Positions 25,260 through 31,809 of a DNA stretch of 44,852 nt are shown piece after piece (position 1 is the stretch's first letter; each line of letters opens with the position of its first letter). Source of the DNA: Anaerolineales bacterium UBA5195 (GTDB lineage Bacteria; Chloroflexota; Anaerolineae; Anaerolineales; Villigracilaceae); NCBI GenBank assembly GCA_002412925.1, contig DHVZ01000083.1, forward strand, positions 1-44,852, written 5' to 3'. The notes under the pieces were generated by a model that was given only the letters and a program-made list of their open reading frames with translations, ran no database searches and was not told the origin of the DNA. Position numbers and translations under genes: made by a program.

Positions 25260-26135
25260 ATGGAAGATCGAATCATTACTTATGGCGGGCAAGCGGTGCT
25301 TGAAGGCGTGCTGATGCGCGGACAGAAGGCGCTGGCGATTGCCATGCGCGCTCCCGATGGGCAGATTGTTGTCCACACAGAAAAACTTTCCGGTTTATAC
25401 CAGTCGAAAATCACCAAAATCCCATTCTTGCGCGGCGTGATCCTGCTCTGGGATGCGCTTGGCCTGGGGATGAAGGCGCTGACACTTTCAGCCAACGTCC
25501 AGACCGGTGAGGATGAAAAGCTCGAAGGGCCGCTGCTGTATGGCACGCTGGCGTTCTCACTGGCCTTTGGCATCGGACTGTTTTTCCTGGCCCCGTATGG
25601 TGTCGGAAAACTGGGCCAGTGGCTGGGGCTGGATGTCTGGTCGGCGGCCGGGCTGGAGGGTGTTTTTCGGTTGGTTTTGATTGTAGGTTATATGTGGGCC
25701 ATCGGCCAGATGGCGGATATTAAGCGTGTCTTCCAGTATCATGGCGCGGAACATAAGACGATCAACGCCTTTGAAGCCGGGGCTGAATTGACCCCCGAAA
25801 ACGTGGCGAAATTCCCCCTCGAACACCCGCGCTGCGGTACCTCGTTCTTGCTGACGCTGGCGGTATTGTCGATCCTGTTCTTCAGCTTCCTGCATCCGCT
25901 GCCGGTGCTCTGGCAAATTATTGGACGGATTGTGCTCATCCCGGTTCTGGCCGGTTTTGCGTTGGAATATATCCGCTGGATGGCCAACCACCTCAATTCG
26001 CCATTCGCTCGCTGGCTGATCCAGCCGAACCTGGCGCTTCAAAAGCTGACCACCCGCGAGCCGGATTTGAAGATCCTCGAAGTTTCGATCCGCTCGTTCA
26101 ACGAGATGATGGCGGTGGAAAAGGCAGTCGAGTAA
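25260..26135 (+). CDS. DUF1385 (YqhQ-like) membrane protein
   Basis: From the ATG at 25260 the product is 291 aa (MEDRIITYGGQAVLEGVLMRG). The start 'YGGQAVLEGVLMRG' (8-21) and the central 'QYHGAEHKTINAFEAG' (about 160-175) are hallmarks of the DUF1385/YqhQ family. About four TM segments are seen (near 90-115, 130-150, 190-215 and 220-240). An in-frame ATG at 25233 lacks a ribosome-binding site. The family is widespread in Gram-positive-type bacteria and Chloroflexota, and its biochemical role is unknown. It lies 89 bases after the dipeptidase and ends at a long terminator. Confidence 0.93.
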   Translation: MEDRIITYGGQAVLEGVLMRGQKALAIAMRAPDGQIVVHTEKLSGLYQSKITKIPFLRGVILLWDALGLGMKALTLSANVQTGEDEKLEGPLLYGTLAFSLAFGIGLFFLAPYGVGKLGQWLGLDVWSAAGLEGVFRLVLIVGYMWAIGQMADIKRVFQYHGAEHKTINAFEAGAELTPENVAKFPLEHPRCGTSFLLTLAVLSILFFSFLHPLPVLWQIIGRIVLIPVLAGFALEYIRWMANHLNSPFARWLIQPNLALQKLTTREPDLKILEVSIRSFNEMMAVEKAVE

Positions 26136-26152
26136 GAAAAGGTGAATGGCGC

Positions 26153-26206
26153 TAAGCGCAAGCAAAAACCGCGAGGCCTTGACCCCGCGGTTTTTGCTTG
26201 CGCTTA
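26153..26206. terminator. Bidirectional terminator, perfect 21-bp stem
   Basis: Arms 26153-26173 and 26186-26206 are perfect complements with a 12-base loop. A5/T5 tracts lie inside the stem, flanked by GCTTGCGCTTA. It lies between the convergent genes ending at 26135 (+) and 26267 (-). Confidence 0.75.
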
Positions 26207-26266
26207 ACCTATAGGGTAACTGCCGTAGCGCGCTGCGGATTTATGGGGTAATCATTGTGCGCCAGT

Positions 26267-27022
26267 TTACTTGGCGATTACTTTGATCTGATATTCCATC
26301 TTGTACAAGAATTTATCACCGTTATTCTTGCCTGAGAAAGTACTGGTAAAAGAGACTGGTTTTCCGGCTTTTTCCTTCAGCCAGGACGGCGAATAATATA
26401 ACTTGGGATTGCCGAGGGTATCGTCGCCATCCAGCCAGCCGACCAATTGGGTGCCCAGGTTGCTGGCTTTTGCGGTCCACTTGATAAACTCGGCTGCGCC
26501 GGCAACTTCCAGCGAAATGCCGCTCGGGTCGATCAGCGAAGCCACTTCGGCGCCGTTCTGGACCCGTCCGGCCCATTTGTGCACCTTATCTGAATACTTT
26601 TTCGCCTTACTGTAGTCCTCGGTTTCCAGTAAAAGGAAGGAAACCCAAAGACCATTGCCGTAGGTCACATAGATTTTTATTGGCGCAAGCCGTTTGATAT
26701 GGTCATCGTTTTCGACAACCTGCGCCCAGCTATCGAGCATGGCGTGAACTTTTCCTTTGGGTTTGGTACTCTTTGACGAACCCCCTTCAGACATGGCGTA
26801 AGTGAAATGTATCTCGTTGTTATCTGATGACCAGAAACAACAATCTTCTTCCAGGTTGTCAGCGAGGATATCGACAATCGTCAGCGTGACTTCGTAGCCT
26901 TTGGTTGCTTCGCTGGGGGATGGATCGAGGGTGGTGGCCGGGTGCGCTGCTCCGGCAGTCGAGGTTGAGATGAGCGCAAAAAGAACGAGAAAGATTATTT
27001 GGGTCAAGCGTCGGATGAACAT
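26267..27022 (-). CDS. Secreted protein of unknown function
   Basis: From the ATG at 27022 (MFIRRLTQIIFLVLF) the product is 251 aa; GGGAGGG lies upstream of it. The first 25 residues are a Sec signal peptide with probable cleavage after AGA. 'GYEVTLTIVDILADNLEEDCC' (about 42-62) has an adjacent Cys pair. 'EVASLIDPSGISLEVAGAAEF' (about 156-176) follows, and the C-terminus is 'FLYKMEYQIKVIAK'. The start of the mature part has a C2/beta-sandwich feel (alternating hydrophobic strands with DEED acidic patches). No firm family match was made. It stands alone between convergent and co-directional neighbours. Confidence 0.8.
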   Translation of the reverse strand: MFIRRLTQIIFLVLFALISTSTAGAAHPATTLDPSPSEATKGYEVTLTIVDILADNLEEDCCFWSSDNNEIHFTYAMSEGGSSKSTKPKGKVHAMLDSWAQVVENDDHIKRLAPIKIYVTYGNGLWVSFLLLETEDYSKAKKYSDKVHKWAGRVQNGAEVASLIDPSGISLEVAGAAEFIKWTAKASNLGTQLVGWLDGDDTLGNPKLYYSPSWLKEKAGKPVSFTSTFSGKNNGDKFLYKMEYQIKVIAK

Positions 27023-27166
27023 GCTTCCCTCCCGAGGGTCTGGCTTACGAAAGGATAATTCACATCCGCGAAACTTCAATGTATTTATAGCGTAGCACGA
27101 TATTTTCGTTTTTCAAGCCCCCTGGGGTATTCGATGAGTACCTTCACACCGGGTAGATCCCTGGAA

Positions 27167-28315
27167 TTAATAGACCGGCAACCCCGGGTCGACTTCTTTT
27201 GCCCAGGCATTGATTCCGCCTTGCAGGTTCCTGAGGCGCTTGAACCCGGCGCTGGCGAGCAGCTCGAGAGCGCGCGCCGAGCGCGTGCCCGCCTTGCAGA
27301 AGAGTACCATTTCCCGGGCTGAGTCCAGCTCAGAAAGGCGCGCAGCGAGAGTGCCCAGGGGAATGTTGACCGCGCCTGGTAACGCGGAAATCTGTAATTC
27401 ATGGGGTTCGCGCACGTCTAGCAGCAGCGGCGGATCCATTTCGCTTAATCGGTGGGAAAGGTCGCGGGGAGAAATGTCCCATTCGGCCCCGGCGGAACCG
27501 CTTTCGTGGTCGTGACCCGGCACACCGCAAAATTCCTCGTAGTCGATTAATTCTGTAATATCTGCATTTGGCCCGCAGACCCGGCATTTCGGGTTTTTTT
27601 TGAGTTTGACAAAATCGAAAGACATGTCGAGCGCATTGTAGAGCAGCAGCCGCCCGATGAGCGAGTCGCCAATACCCAGGATGAGCTTGAGGGCCTCGGT
27701 GGCCTGGATGGTGCCGATGGTTCCCGGCAGGATGCCCAGCACGCCGCCCTCGGCGCAGGTCGGGACCATACCCGGCGGGGGCGGTTCGGGGAACAAGCAG
27801 CGGTAGCACGGGCCCTTTTTGGCGTAAAAGATGCTGGCTTGCCCGTCGAAGCGGAAAATGGAACCGTAGACGTTGGGTTTGCCCAGGAAAACGGCCACGT
27901 CGTTGCTCAGGTAGCGGGTTGGGAAGTTGTCGGAGCAATCGATGATGATGTCGTAGGGGGCGGCAATTTCCAGCGCGTTGGCAGATGTAAACGGGACGTT
28001 GCACGTGTCTACCTGTATGCCCGGGTTCAAATCCAGCAGGCGCGCCTTGGCGCTTTCGACTTTCAGTTTCCCCACTGTGGATATCCCGTGAACGACCTGC
28101 CGCTGGAGATTGGTCGAATCGACCACATCGTAATCGACCAGGCCAATCTGCCCGACGCCTGCCGCCGCTAAATATAAGGATACCGGCGAGCCGAGTCCGC
28201 CCGTGCCGATCACCAGCGCAGAGGACTCTTTGAGTTTTTGCTGTCCTTCCAACCCCACTTCAGGGATGAGCAGGTGGCGCGAGTAGCGCAGGATTTCGTC
28301 GCGGGTGAGTTCCAT
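27167..28315 (-). CDS. moeZ: MoeB/ThiF-type adenylyltransferase fused to rhodanese (MoeZ-like sulfur-carrier activator)
   Basis: The 382-aa product has the full MoeZ layout. The E1-like domain (1-250) holds the nucleotide motif GTGGLGS (37-43), the 'DYDVVDSTNLQRQ' acidic/Arg region (61-73), a zinc site C170/C173 with C244/C247, and 'VPTCAEGGVLG' (C187). A rhodanese domain (about 280-382) has active-site C340 in CKAGTRS. MoeZ adenylates the C-terminal GG of a MoaD/CysO/ThiS carrier and transfers sulfur to make a thiocarboxylate. The carrier gene lies directly upstream. GGAGG five bases before the ATG is partly paired in a hairpin. This is the last gene of the cysteine/sulfur operon. Confidence 0.95.
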   Translation of the reverse strand: MELTRDEILRYSRHLLIPEVGLEGQQKLKESSALVIGTGGLGSPVSLYLAAAGVGQIGLVDYDVVDSTNLQRQVVHGISTVGKLKVESAKARLLDLNPGIQVDTCNVPFTSANALEIAAPYDIIIDCSDNFPTRYLSNDVAVFLGKPNVYGSIFRFDGQASIFYAKKGPCYRCLFPEPPPPGMVPTCAEGGVLGILPGTIGTIQATEALKLILGIGDSLIGRLLLYNALDMSFDFVKLKKNPKCRVCGPNADITELIDYEEFCGVPGHDHESGSAGAEWDISPRDLSHRLSEMDPPLLLDVREPHELQISALPGAVNIPLGTLAARLSELDSAREMVLFCKAGTRSARALELLASAGFKRLRNLQGGINAWAKEVDPGLPVY

Positions 28316-28320
28316 TGTTC

Positions 28321-28367
28321 CTCCAAAATCGGGAGATTTTGGCCTCCAAAGTCAGGAGACTTTGGAG
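28321..28367 (-). promoter_or_regulatory. Twin covarying hairpins between the carrier gene and moeZ
   Basis: On the minus strand, hairpin 1 (28367-28344) is CTCCAAAGTC-TCCT-GACTTTGGAG. Hairpin 2 (28342-28323) is CCAAAATC-TCCC-GATTTTGG. The two copies differ by a compensatory base-pair change (G-C versus A-T), which argues for selection on structure. Hairpin 2 ends inside the GGAGG of moeZ, and both loops carry CUCC, complementary to that site. Confidence 0.6.
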
Positions 28368-28640
28368 TTATCCGCCTGTTACGGATGGCAAAATTTTGAC
28401 CACGTCATCTACCCCGACTGTCGTCTCCAGTCCGTCCAAATCGCGGATATTGTCGGCATTGACGAATAGATTAATATGGCGGCGTACTTGTCCGTTGTTG
28501 TCGAACAGGTGAGATTGGATGGCAGGATGCTGGCTGACCAGGTCCTTCAGCACGGCAGCGACGGTTGGCCCGCTAACGGCGACTTCCGTTTGGTCGTTGA
28601 GATAGTATTTGAGCAGGGTCGGGACGCGCAGGGTCGGCAT
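28368..28640 (-). CDS. MoaD/ThiS-family ubiquitin-like sulfur carrier (CysO-like)
   Basis: From the ATG at 28640 (MPTLRVPTLLKYYLN) the product is 90 aa, a typical MoaD/CysO size. An upstream in-frame start lies in a long hairpin and is unlikely. The fold signature is a beta-grasp with 'VSGPTVAAVLKDLVSQHP' (about 22-39). 'INLFVNADNIRDLDGLETTVGVDDVVKILPSVTGG' forms the C-terminal half, ending in the essential Gly-Gly. Such carriers accept sulfur as a C-terminal thiocarboxylate from MoeB/MoeZ. The neighbours cysE and cysK suggest a CysO-type role in cysteine synthesis and not molybdopterin. No Mec-type JAMM protease is present nearby. Confidence 0.92.
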   Translation of the reverse strand: MPTLRVPTLLKYYLNDQTEVAVSGPTVAAVLKDLVSQHPAIQSHLFDNNGQVRRHINLFVNADNIRDLDGLETTVGVDDVVKILPSVTGG

Positions 28641-28671
28641 GGCGAAAGTATACACGGAAAGGTAGAAACTC

Positions 28672-28747
28672 GTAAACGGAAAAAGGAAACAGGTAGACAA
28701 GCAGGCACGTTTTCCGTGTCTCCCTGTCTACCTGTTTCCTTGTTTAC
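28672..28747 (-). terminator. Long hairpin between cysE and the sulfur-carrier gene
   Basis: GGAAACAGGTAGACA (28685-28699) pairs perfectly with TGTCTACCTGTTTCC (28725-28739), extended by GTAAAC (28672-28677) with GTTTAC (28742-28747). The loop contains a small GCACG/CGTGT stem. On the minus strand the main stem is followed by TTTTTCC. It may terminate part of the cysE transcripts and so lower expression of the carrier and moeZ. Confidence 0.55.
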
Positions 28748-28755
28748 TTGCCATT

Positions 28756-29514
28756 TCAAATCGTGTAATCGACTTCCTCCCAGCTGTCACCGATGGGCGT
28801 GAAGGCGGCAGTGTGCGGGTGCGCGTGACCGTCCACGCGGCTCTCGAGTTCATCCACGCGCGCCAGCAGATCTTTGATGGCGACGGCGAAGACATCCGGC
28901 AGGGCGGTGTGATTCAAGTCGGGCGCATCGCCCGCGTGGTGCAGCTTGATGCGCTTGACGATTTGACCTGGTACGCCGACCACGACCGAGTTCTCCGGCA
29001 CCGACTTGACCACAACGGCATTTGCGCCGATCCGGCTGTCGGCTCCGATGGTGATATTGCCGAGCACTTTCGCGCCTGCGCCAATTGTTACCCGGTTTCC
29101 AATTGTCGGGTGGCGTTTGCCCTTTTCGAGTGAAGTCCCTCCCAGGGTGACGCCATGATAAAGGGTGACGTCGTCGCCAACTTTGGCGGTCTCGCCGATG
29201 ACCACACCCATGCCGTGGTCAATGAAGACCCTCTGGCCGATGATTGCGCCGGGATGGATCTCGATCCCGGTCAGTCCCCGCGCCAGTTGCGAGAGCCAGC
29301 GCGCCGGGAGTTTCGCGCCGTGGACCCATAACCAGTGGCTGATGCGGTGAATCCAGACCGCATGCAGGCCAGGGTAGAGCAGGGCAATCTCCAGCCGGGA
29401 ACGTGCTGCCGGATCGCGCTGCAGGGCCGATTTCAAGTCATCGCGCACCGAGGCGAAAAAATCGGGTGATTTTGTGATTGGGTGTTTTTTTGATTGGGTG
29501 ATTTCGGCTTGCAT
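28756..29514 (-). CDS. cysE: Serine O-acetyltransferase
   Basis: From the ATG at 29514 (MQAEITQSKKHP) the product is 252 aa; AAAGGA lies six bases upstream. The conserved part starts at 'SVRDDLKSALQRDPAARS' (about 22-39). The left-handed beta-helix hexapeptide repeats are clear: 'GIEIHPGAIIGQRVFIDHGMGVVIGETAKVGDDVTLYHGVTLGG' with the catalytic Asp-His pair, then 'RHPTIGNRVTIGAGAKVLGNITIGADSRIGANAVV'. It acetylates serine with acetyl-CoA, the first step to cysteine. The first 20 residues are coded by A/T-rich simple repeats and are probably not ancestral. It lies 65 bases after cysK, with a short hairpin (29535-29568) in between. Confidence 0.96.
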   Translation of the reverse strand: MQAEITQSKKHPITKSPDFFASVRDDLKSALQRDPAARSRLEIALLYPGLHAVWIHRISHWLWVHGAKLPARWLSQLARGLTGIEIHPGAIIGQRVFIDHGMGVVIGETAKVGDDVTLYHGVTLGGTSLEKGKRHPTIGNRVTIGAGAKVLGNITIGADSRIGANAVVVKSVPENSVVVGVPGQIVKRIKLHHAGDAPDLNHTALPDVFAVAIKDLLARVDELESRVDGHAHPHTAAFTPIGDSWEEVDYTI

Positions 29515-29534
29515 AAAAAATCCTTTTGTCGAAC

Positions 29535-29568
29535 GTCGAAGGTCAAACGTCAATCACAAACCTTCGAC
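29535..29568 (-). repeat. Short hairpin in the cysK-cysE gap
   Basis: GTCGAAGGT (29535-29543) pairs perfectly with ACCTTCGAC (29560-29568). It stands shortly before the cysE ribosome-binding site. There is no T-tract that clearly belongs to it, so its role may be mRNA stability only. Confidence 0.4.
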
Positions 29569-29578
29569 CTTTGACGAA

Positions 29579-30514
29579 TCAATCCGCCAGGTGCGCGTAG
29601 AGCGCCGACGAGAGATAGCGCTCGCCGAAGGACGGGATGATGACCACGATCAACTTGCCGGCGTTTTCGGGGCGCTGCGCCACTTGCAAAGCTGCCCAGG
29701 TTGCCGCGCCGGAGGAAATCCCAACCAGGACGCCCTCTTCTTTTGCCAGGCGGCGGGCGGTATCCATCGCGTCATCATCGCTCACGCGCACGATTTCATC
29801 ATAGATTTTGGTATTGAGCACTTCCGGCACGAACCCGGCGCCGATGCCCTGGATTTTGTGCGGCCCCTTGACCCCGCCCGAAAGCACGGGGGAGGCCTCC
29901 GGCTCGACAGCCACCACCTTGAAGGCTGGCTTGCGGCTCTTCAGCACTTCACCCACACCGGTGATTGTTCCGCCGGTACCAATGCCCGAAACGAGAATGT
30001 CCACCTGCCCATCCGTATCGCGCCAGATTTCCTCGGCGGTCGTCTGGCGATGGATTTCAGGGTTGGCCGGATTCTTGAACTGCTGCGGCAGGAAGTATCG
30101 ATCCGGGTCGGCGGCCACAATCTCTTCAGCCTTGCGGATTGCCCCGTTCATCCCATCCGGGCCGGGGGTTAGCACCAGTTCAGCCCCGTAGGCGCGCAGC
30201 AACATGCGGCGCTCTTTTGACATGGTTTCGGGCATGGTCAAGATGCACTTGTAGCCTTTGGCGGCGGCCACCATGGCCAGCGCGATGCCAGTATTGCCGC
30301 TGGTGGGTTCCACGATGGTTTTTTCTTTGGTCAATAAGCCATCTTTTTCAGCGGCCTCGATCATCGAAAAACCAATCCGGTCTTTGACGCTCTTGGCCGG
30401 GTTGAAAAACTCCAGCTTCAGCACAATTTCTGCTTTAGCGCCGTTGGCGAGGCGGTTCAGGCGCACCAACGGGGTATTGCCGATCAGTTCGGTAACGTTC
30501 GACGCGATTTTCAT
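29579..30514 (-). CDS. cysK: Cysteine synthase (O-acetylserine sulfhydrylase)
   Basis: The 311-aa product has the CysK motifs. 'NPAKSVKDRIG' (38-48) carries the PLP lysine (K44). 'PTSGNTGIAL' (about 70-79) is the substrate loop, 'PETMSKERRMLLRAYGAEL' follows (about 95-113), 'GIGTGGTITGVG' (about 176-187) binds phosphate, and the C-terminus is 'PSFGERYLSSALY'. The version of these motifs fits CysK (O-acetylserine) better than CysM. Its ATG overlaps the TGA of the thioredoxin gene (ATGA). With CysE it completes serine-to-cysteine conversion; the carrier and MoeZ downstream may provide an alternative sulfur donor. Confidence 0.97.
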   Translation of the reverse strand: MKIASNVTELIGNTPLVRLNRLANGAKAEIVLKLEFFNPAKSVKDRIGFSMIEAAEKDGLLTKEKTIVEPTSGNTGIALAMVAAAKGYKCILTMPETMSKERRMLLRAYGAELVLTPGPDGMNGAIRKAEEIVAADPDRYFLPQQFKNPANPEIHRQTTAEEIWRDTDGQVDILVSGIGTGGTITGVGEVLKSRKPAFKVVAVEPEASPVLSGGVKGPHKIQGIGAGFVPEVLNTKIYDEIVRVSDDDAMDTARRLAKEEGVLVGISSGAATWAALQVAQRPENAGKLIVVIIPSFGERYLSSALYAHLAD

Positions 30515-30930
30515 ATTGAATAATCCTCGATTTCAAGTTGTTGGATGAGTTTTTCCGCTGTGACGACGCCCTGGTTGATGTAACGCGGCTTGCCGCTGGC
30601 GTCGATCACGAATGTGGTTGGGACGGTCATCACGCCCCAATCCTGCGCAATCTCTGGCTGCTGGCTGGCGTCCACTTCGATAACCTGAAACCACCTCCCG
30701 TAACCCGCCTTCATCCGCTCGATGGCCGGGCGTTGGACGGTTTTGCACGGGGCGCAGGTCGGTGTGGTGAAATAGACAATTGCGGGCAAGCCGGATTGAT
30801 AGGATGCGAACCGGCCGACTTTGCTGGAAGCGCGCTGGAGCATGACCCGGTTAAAGAGCAGGTACGCCGCCGCTCCCAGGCCTGAAACTGCTATCGCTAT
30901 GAAAAGCCGTTCCAATATGTCAGCGTTCAT
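30511..30930 (-). CDS. Membrane-anchored thioredoxin-fold protein
   Basis: The 139-aa product has one TM helix (about 9-27). A thioredoxin domain follows (about 40-135) with active site CAPC (59-62) in 'FTTPTCAPCKTVQRP' and the cis-Pro segment 'MTVPTTFVID' (about 99-108). CAPC differs from the usual CGPC. It overlaps the DUF4395 gene by 11 bases and cysK by four, so it is tightly coupled. The N-in anchor orientation would decide whether it works inside or outside; the charge pattern does not settle this. A redox role for the cysteine operon is inferred. Confidence 0.9.
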   Translation of the reverse strand: MNADILERLFIAIAVSGLGAAAYLLFNRVMLQRASSKVGRFASYQSGLPAIVYFTTPTCAPCKTVQRPAIERMKAGYGRWFQVIEVDASQQPEIAQDWGVMTVPTTFVIDASGKPRYINQGVVTAEKLIQQLEIEDYSI

Positions 30931-31429
30931 CGCTCACCATTCCTTTTGGGCGCATCCCGGGGAAAATTCCAACCGGGGGAGTTTTCGAGAATCCCGGAAC
31001 CCCGAAGCGGGTCAGCCAGTAGTAGACAAAACACCCGACGCAGAATCCGCCAAAGGCATTCAGCGCGGCCAGGGCTGCCACCATCCAAACCAATCCCCAG
31101 CCCCAAAGCGTGAGACTGGCGAACAGGGAGAGCGCCCCTGCCAGCATGAAAACGCCACCCAGGCCCTGTGCAAAGCGATGCGGCTCCGGGTTATCTGGCA
31201 GGACTTCGGGTTTGACCAACCCGAGTGGTTTCAGCGCCGCCTGATAGACGAACCCGAAGCCGGGGACACTGAAAACGCTGCCGGTCAGCATCACCAGGGC
31301 AACAAGCGCCGCCAGCCAGGGCAGGTTCAGCACGAAAGCGGCGATATTCAGGCTGATGATTACAAGCTGGTTGGCCTGTAAAGCGCCATGATCGATTTTT
31401 TGAAGCTGTCCGTCCATTCGAATACTCAT
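30920..31429 (-). CDS. DUF4395 membrane protein
   Basis: The 169-aa product (or 165 aa from the ATG at 31417) has about four TM helices (near 22-40, 40-60, 88-108 and 112-135). It carries the DUF4395 hallmark 'GGFCVGCFVYYWL' (127-139) with a membrane-embedded CxxC pair (C130, C133). 'PNPEPHRFAQGLGGVF'-type text (about 80-94) is also typical. The family often sits beside thioredoxin or rhodanese genes; its activity is unknown. Here it leads the operon of thioredoxin, cysK, cysE, carrier and moeZ, and overlaps the thioredoxin gene. A thiol- or sulfur-handling role is a reasonable inference. Confidence 0.9.
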   Translation of the reverse strand: MSIRMDGQLQKIDHGALQANQLVIISLNIAAFVLNLPWLAALVALVMLTGSVFSVPGFGFVYQAALKPLGLVKPEVLPDNPEPHRFAQGLGGVFMLAGALSLFASLTLWGWGLVWMVAALAALNAFGGFCVGCFVYYWLTRFGVPGFSKTPPVGIFPGMRPKGMVSDER

Positions 31430-31523
31430 AAAGTGCCTTTCCGGGTAGAGCCTTGCAGCGTGTCAGTCGATTTTTTCCTATGAGTCTGGCTCGGTGCAGC
31501 TTCGTCCCAGCCTTAAAAAAATA
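31430..31523 (-). promoter_or_regulatory. Distal part of the cysteine-operon leader
   Basis: This stretch lies between the U-tract and the DUF4395 start. A possible stem pairs GAGCC (31448-31452) with GGCTC (31488-31492), with near-direct repeats of GCTGCA next to each arm. No ORF, known riboswitch core or terminator was recognised here. Confidence 0.35.
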
Positions 31524-31663
31524 CGCAGCCAACTGCAAAACAAAAAGACGGCGCTCGAACGCCATGTGAATAGATTTCACACGCGGAGTTCGACCACCGT
31601 CCTTCAGCAATTGGCTGCGAAAGTCTTTATGAAGAGGCGGCGGTTACGAACCCCGCCCCAGAC
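31515..31663 (-). ncRNA. Structured leader RNA or attenuator of the cysteine/sulfur operon
   Basis: Two elements follow the promoter. Hairpin A (31663-31623) has GTCT/AGAC at the base and a GGCGG/CCGCC stem. Hairpin B (31619-31524) is 96 nt long: a 13-bp base (CGCAGCCAATTGC with GCAGTTGGCTGCG, one G-U), an asymmetric U-rich internal loop, a 14-position stem (GACGG...CGAAC with GTTCG...CCGTC) and an apical GTGTGAA/TTCACAT stem. The sequence then reads TATTTTTTTAAGG, a U7 tract, about 85 bases before the first gene. It could be an attenuator or an independent small RNA. It does not match a riboswitch class I know. Confidence 0.65.
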
Positions 31664-31701
31664 ACGAGCAATATTTCTCCAAGTTGATTAACATGAGCGC
31701 T

Positions 31702-31729
31702 ATTGTACAGGTTTTGGCTTGAATGTCAA
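31702..31729 (-). promoter_or_regulatory. Promoter of the cysteine/sulfur operon
   Basis: On the minus strand a perfect TTGACA (31729-31724) is followed after 16 bases by TACAAT (31707-31702). Transcription would start near 31695, giving a leader of about 270 nt before DUF4395. Confidence 0.75.
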
Positions 31730-31767
31730 GGGAAACGGACAATTTCTGTCATATTATTAATAAAAAA

Positions 31768-31792
31768 CCTGGGAGCGCATTGTGCTCCCAGG
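31768..31792 (-). terminator. Intrinsic terminator of the EF-G-like gene
   Basis: CCTGGGAGC (31768-31776) and GCTCCCAGG (31784-31792) form a perfect 9-bp stem with a 7-base loop. On the minus strand it is followed by TTTTTTATTAATAAT. Confidence 0.93.
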
Positions 31793-31809
31793 TGAGCTTG
31801 CCGGGATAA

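Noticed and set aside
31515..31620. 6S RNA
   Set aside because: The long hairpin with an internal loop is superficially similar, but it is too short and lacks the large central bubble.
31500..31640. T-box riboswitch in the cysteine-operon leader
   Set aside because: A GGTGGT...CCGCG string recalls the T-box core, but it is interrupted. No stem I with a specifier loop is visible, and the TGGT would not pair with the expected tRNA-Cys acceptor end.
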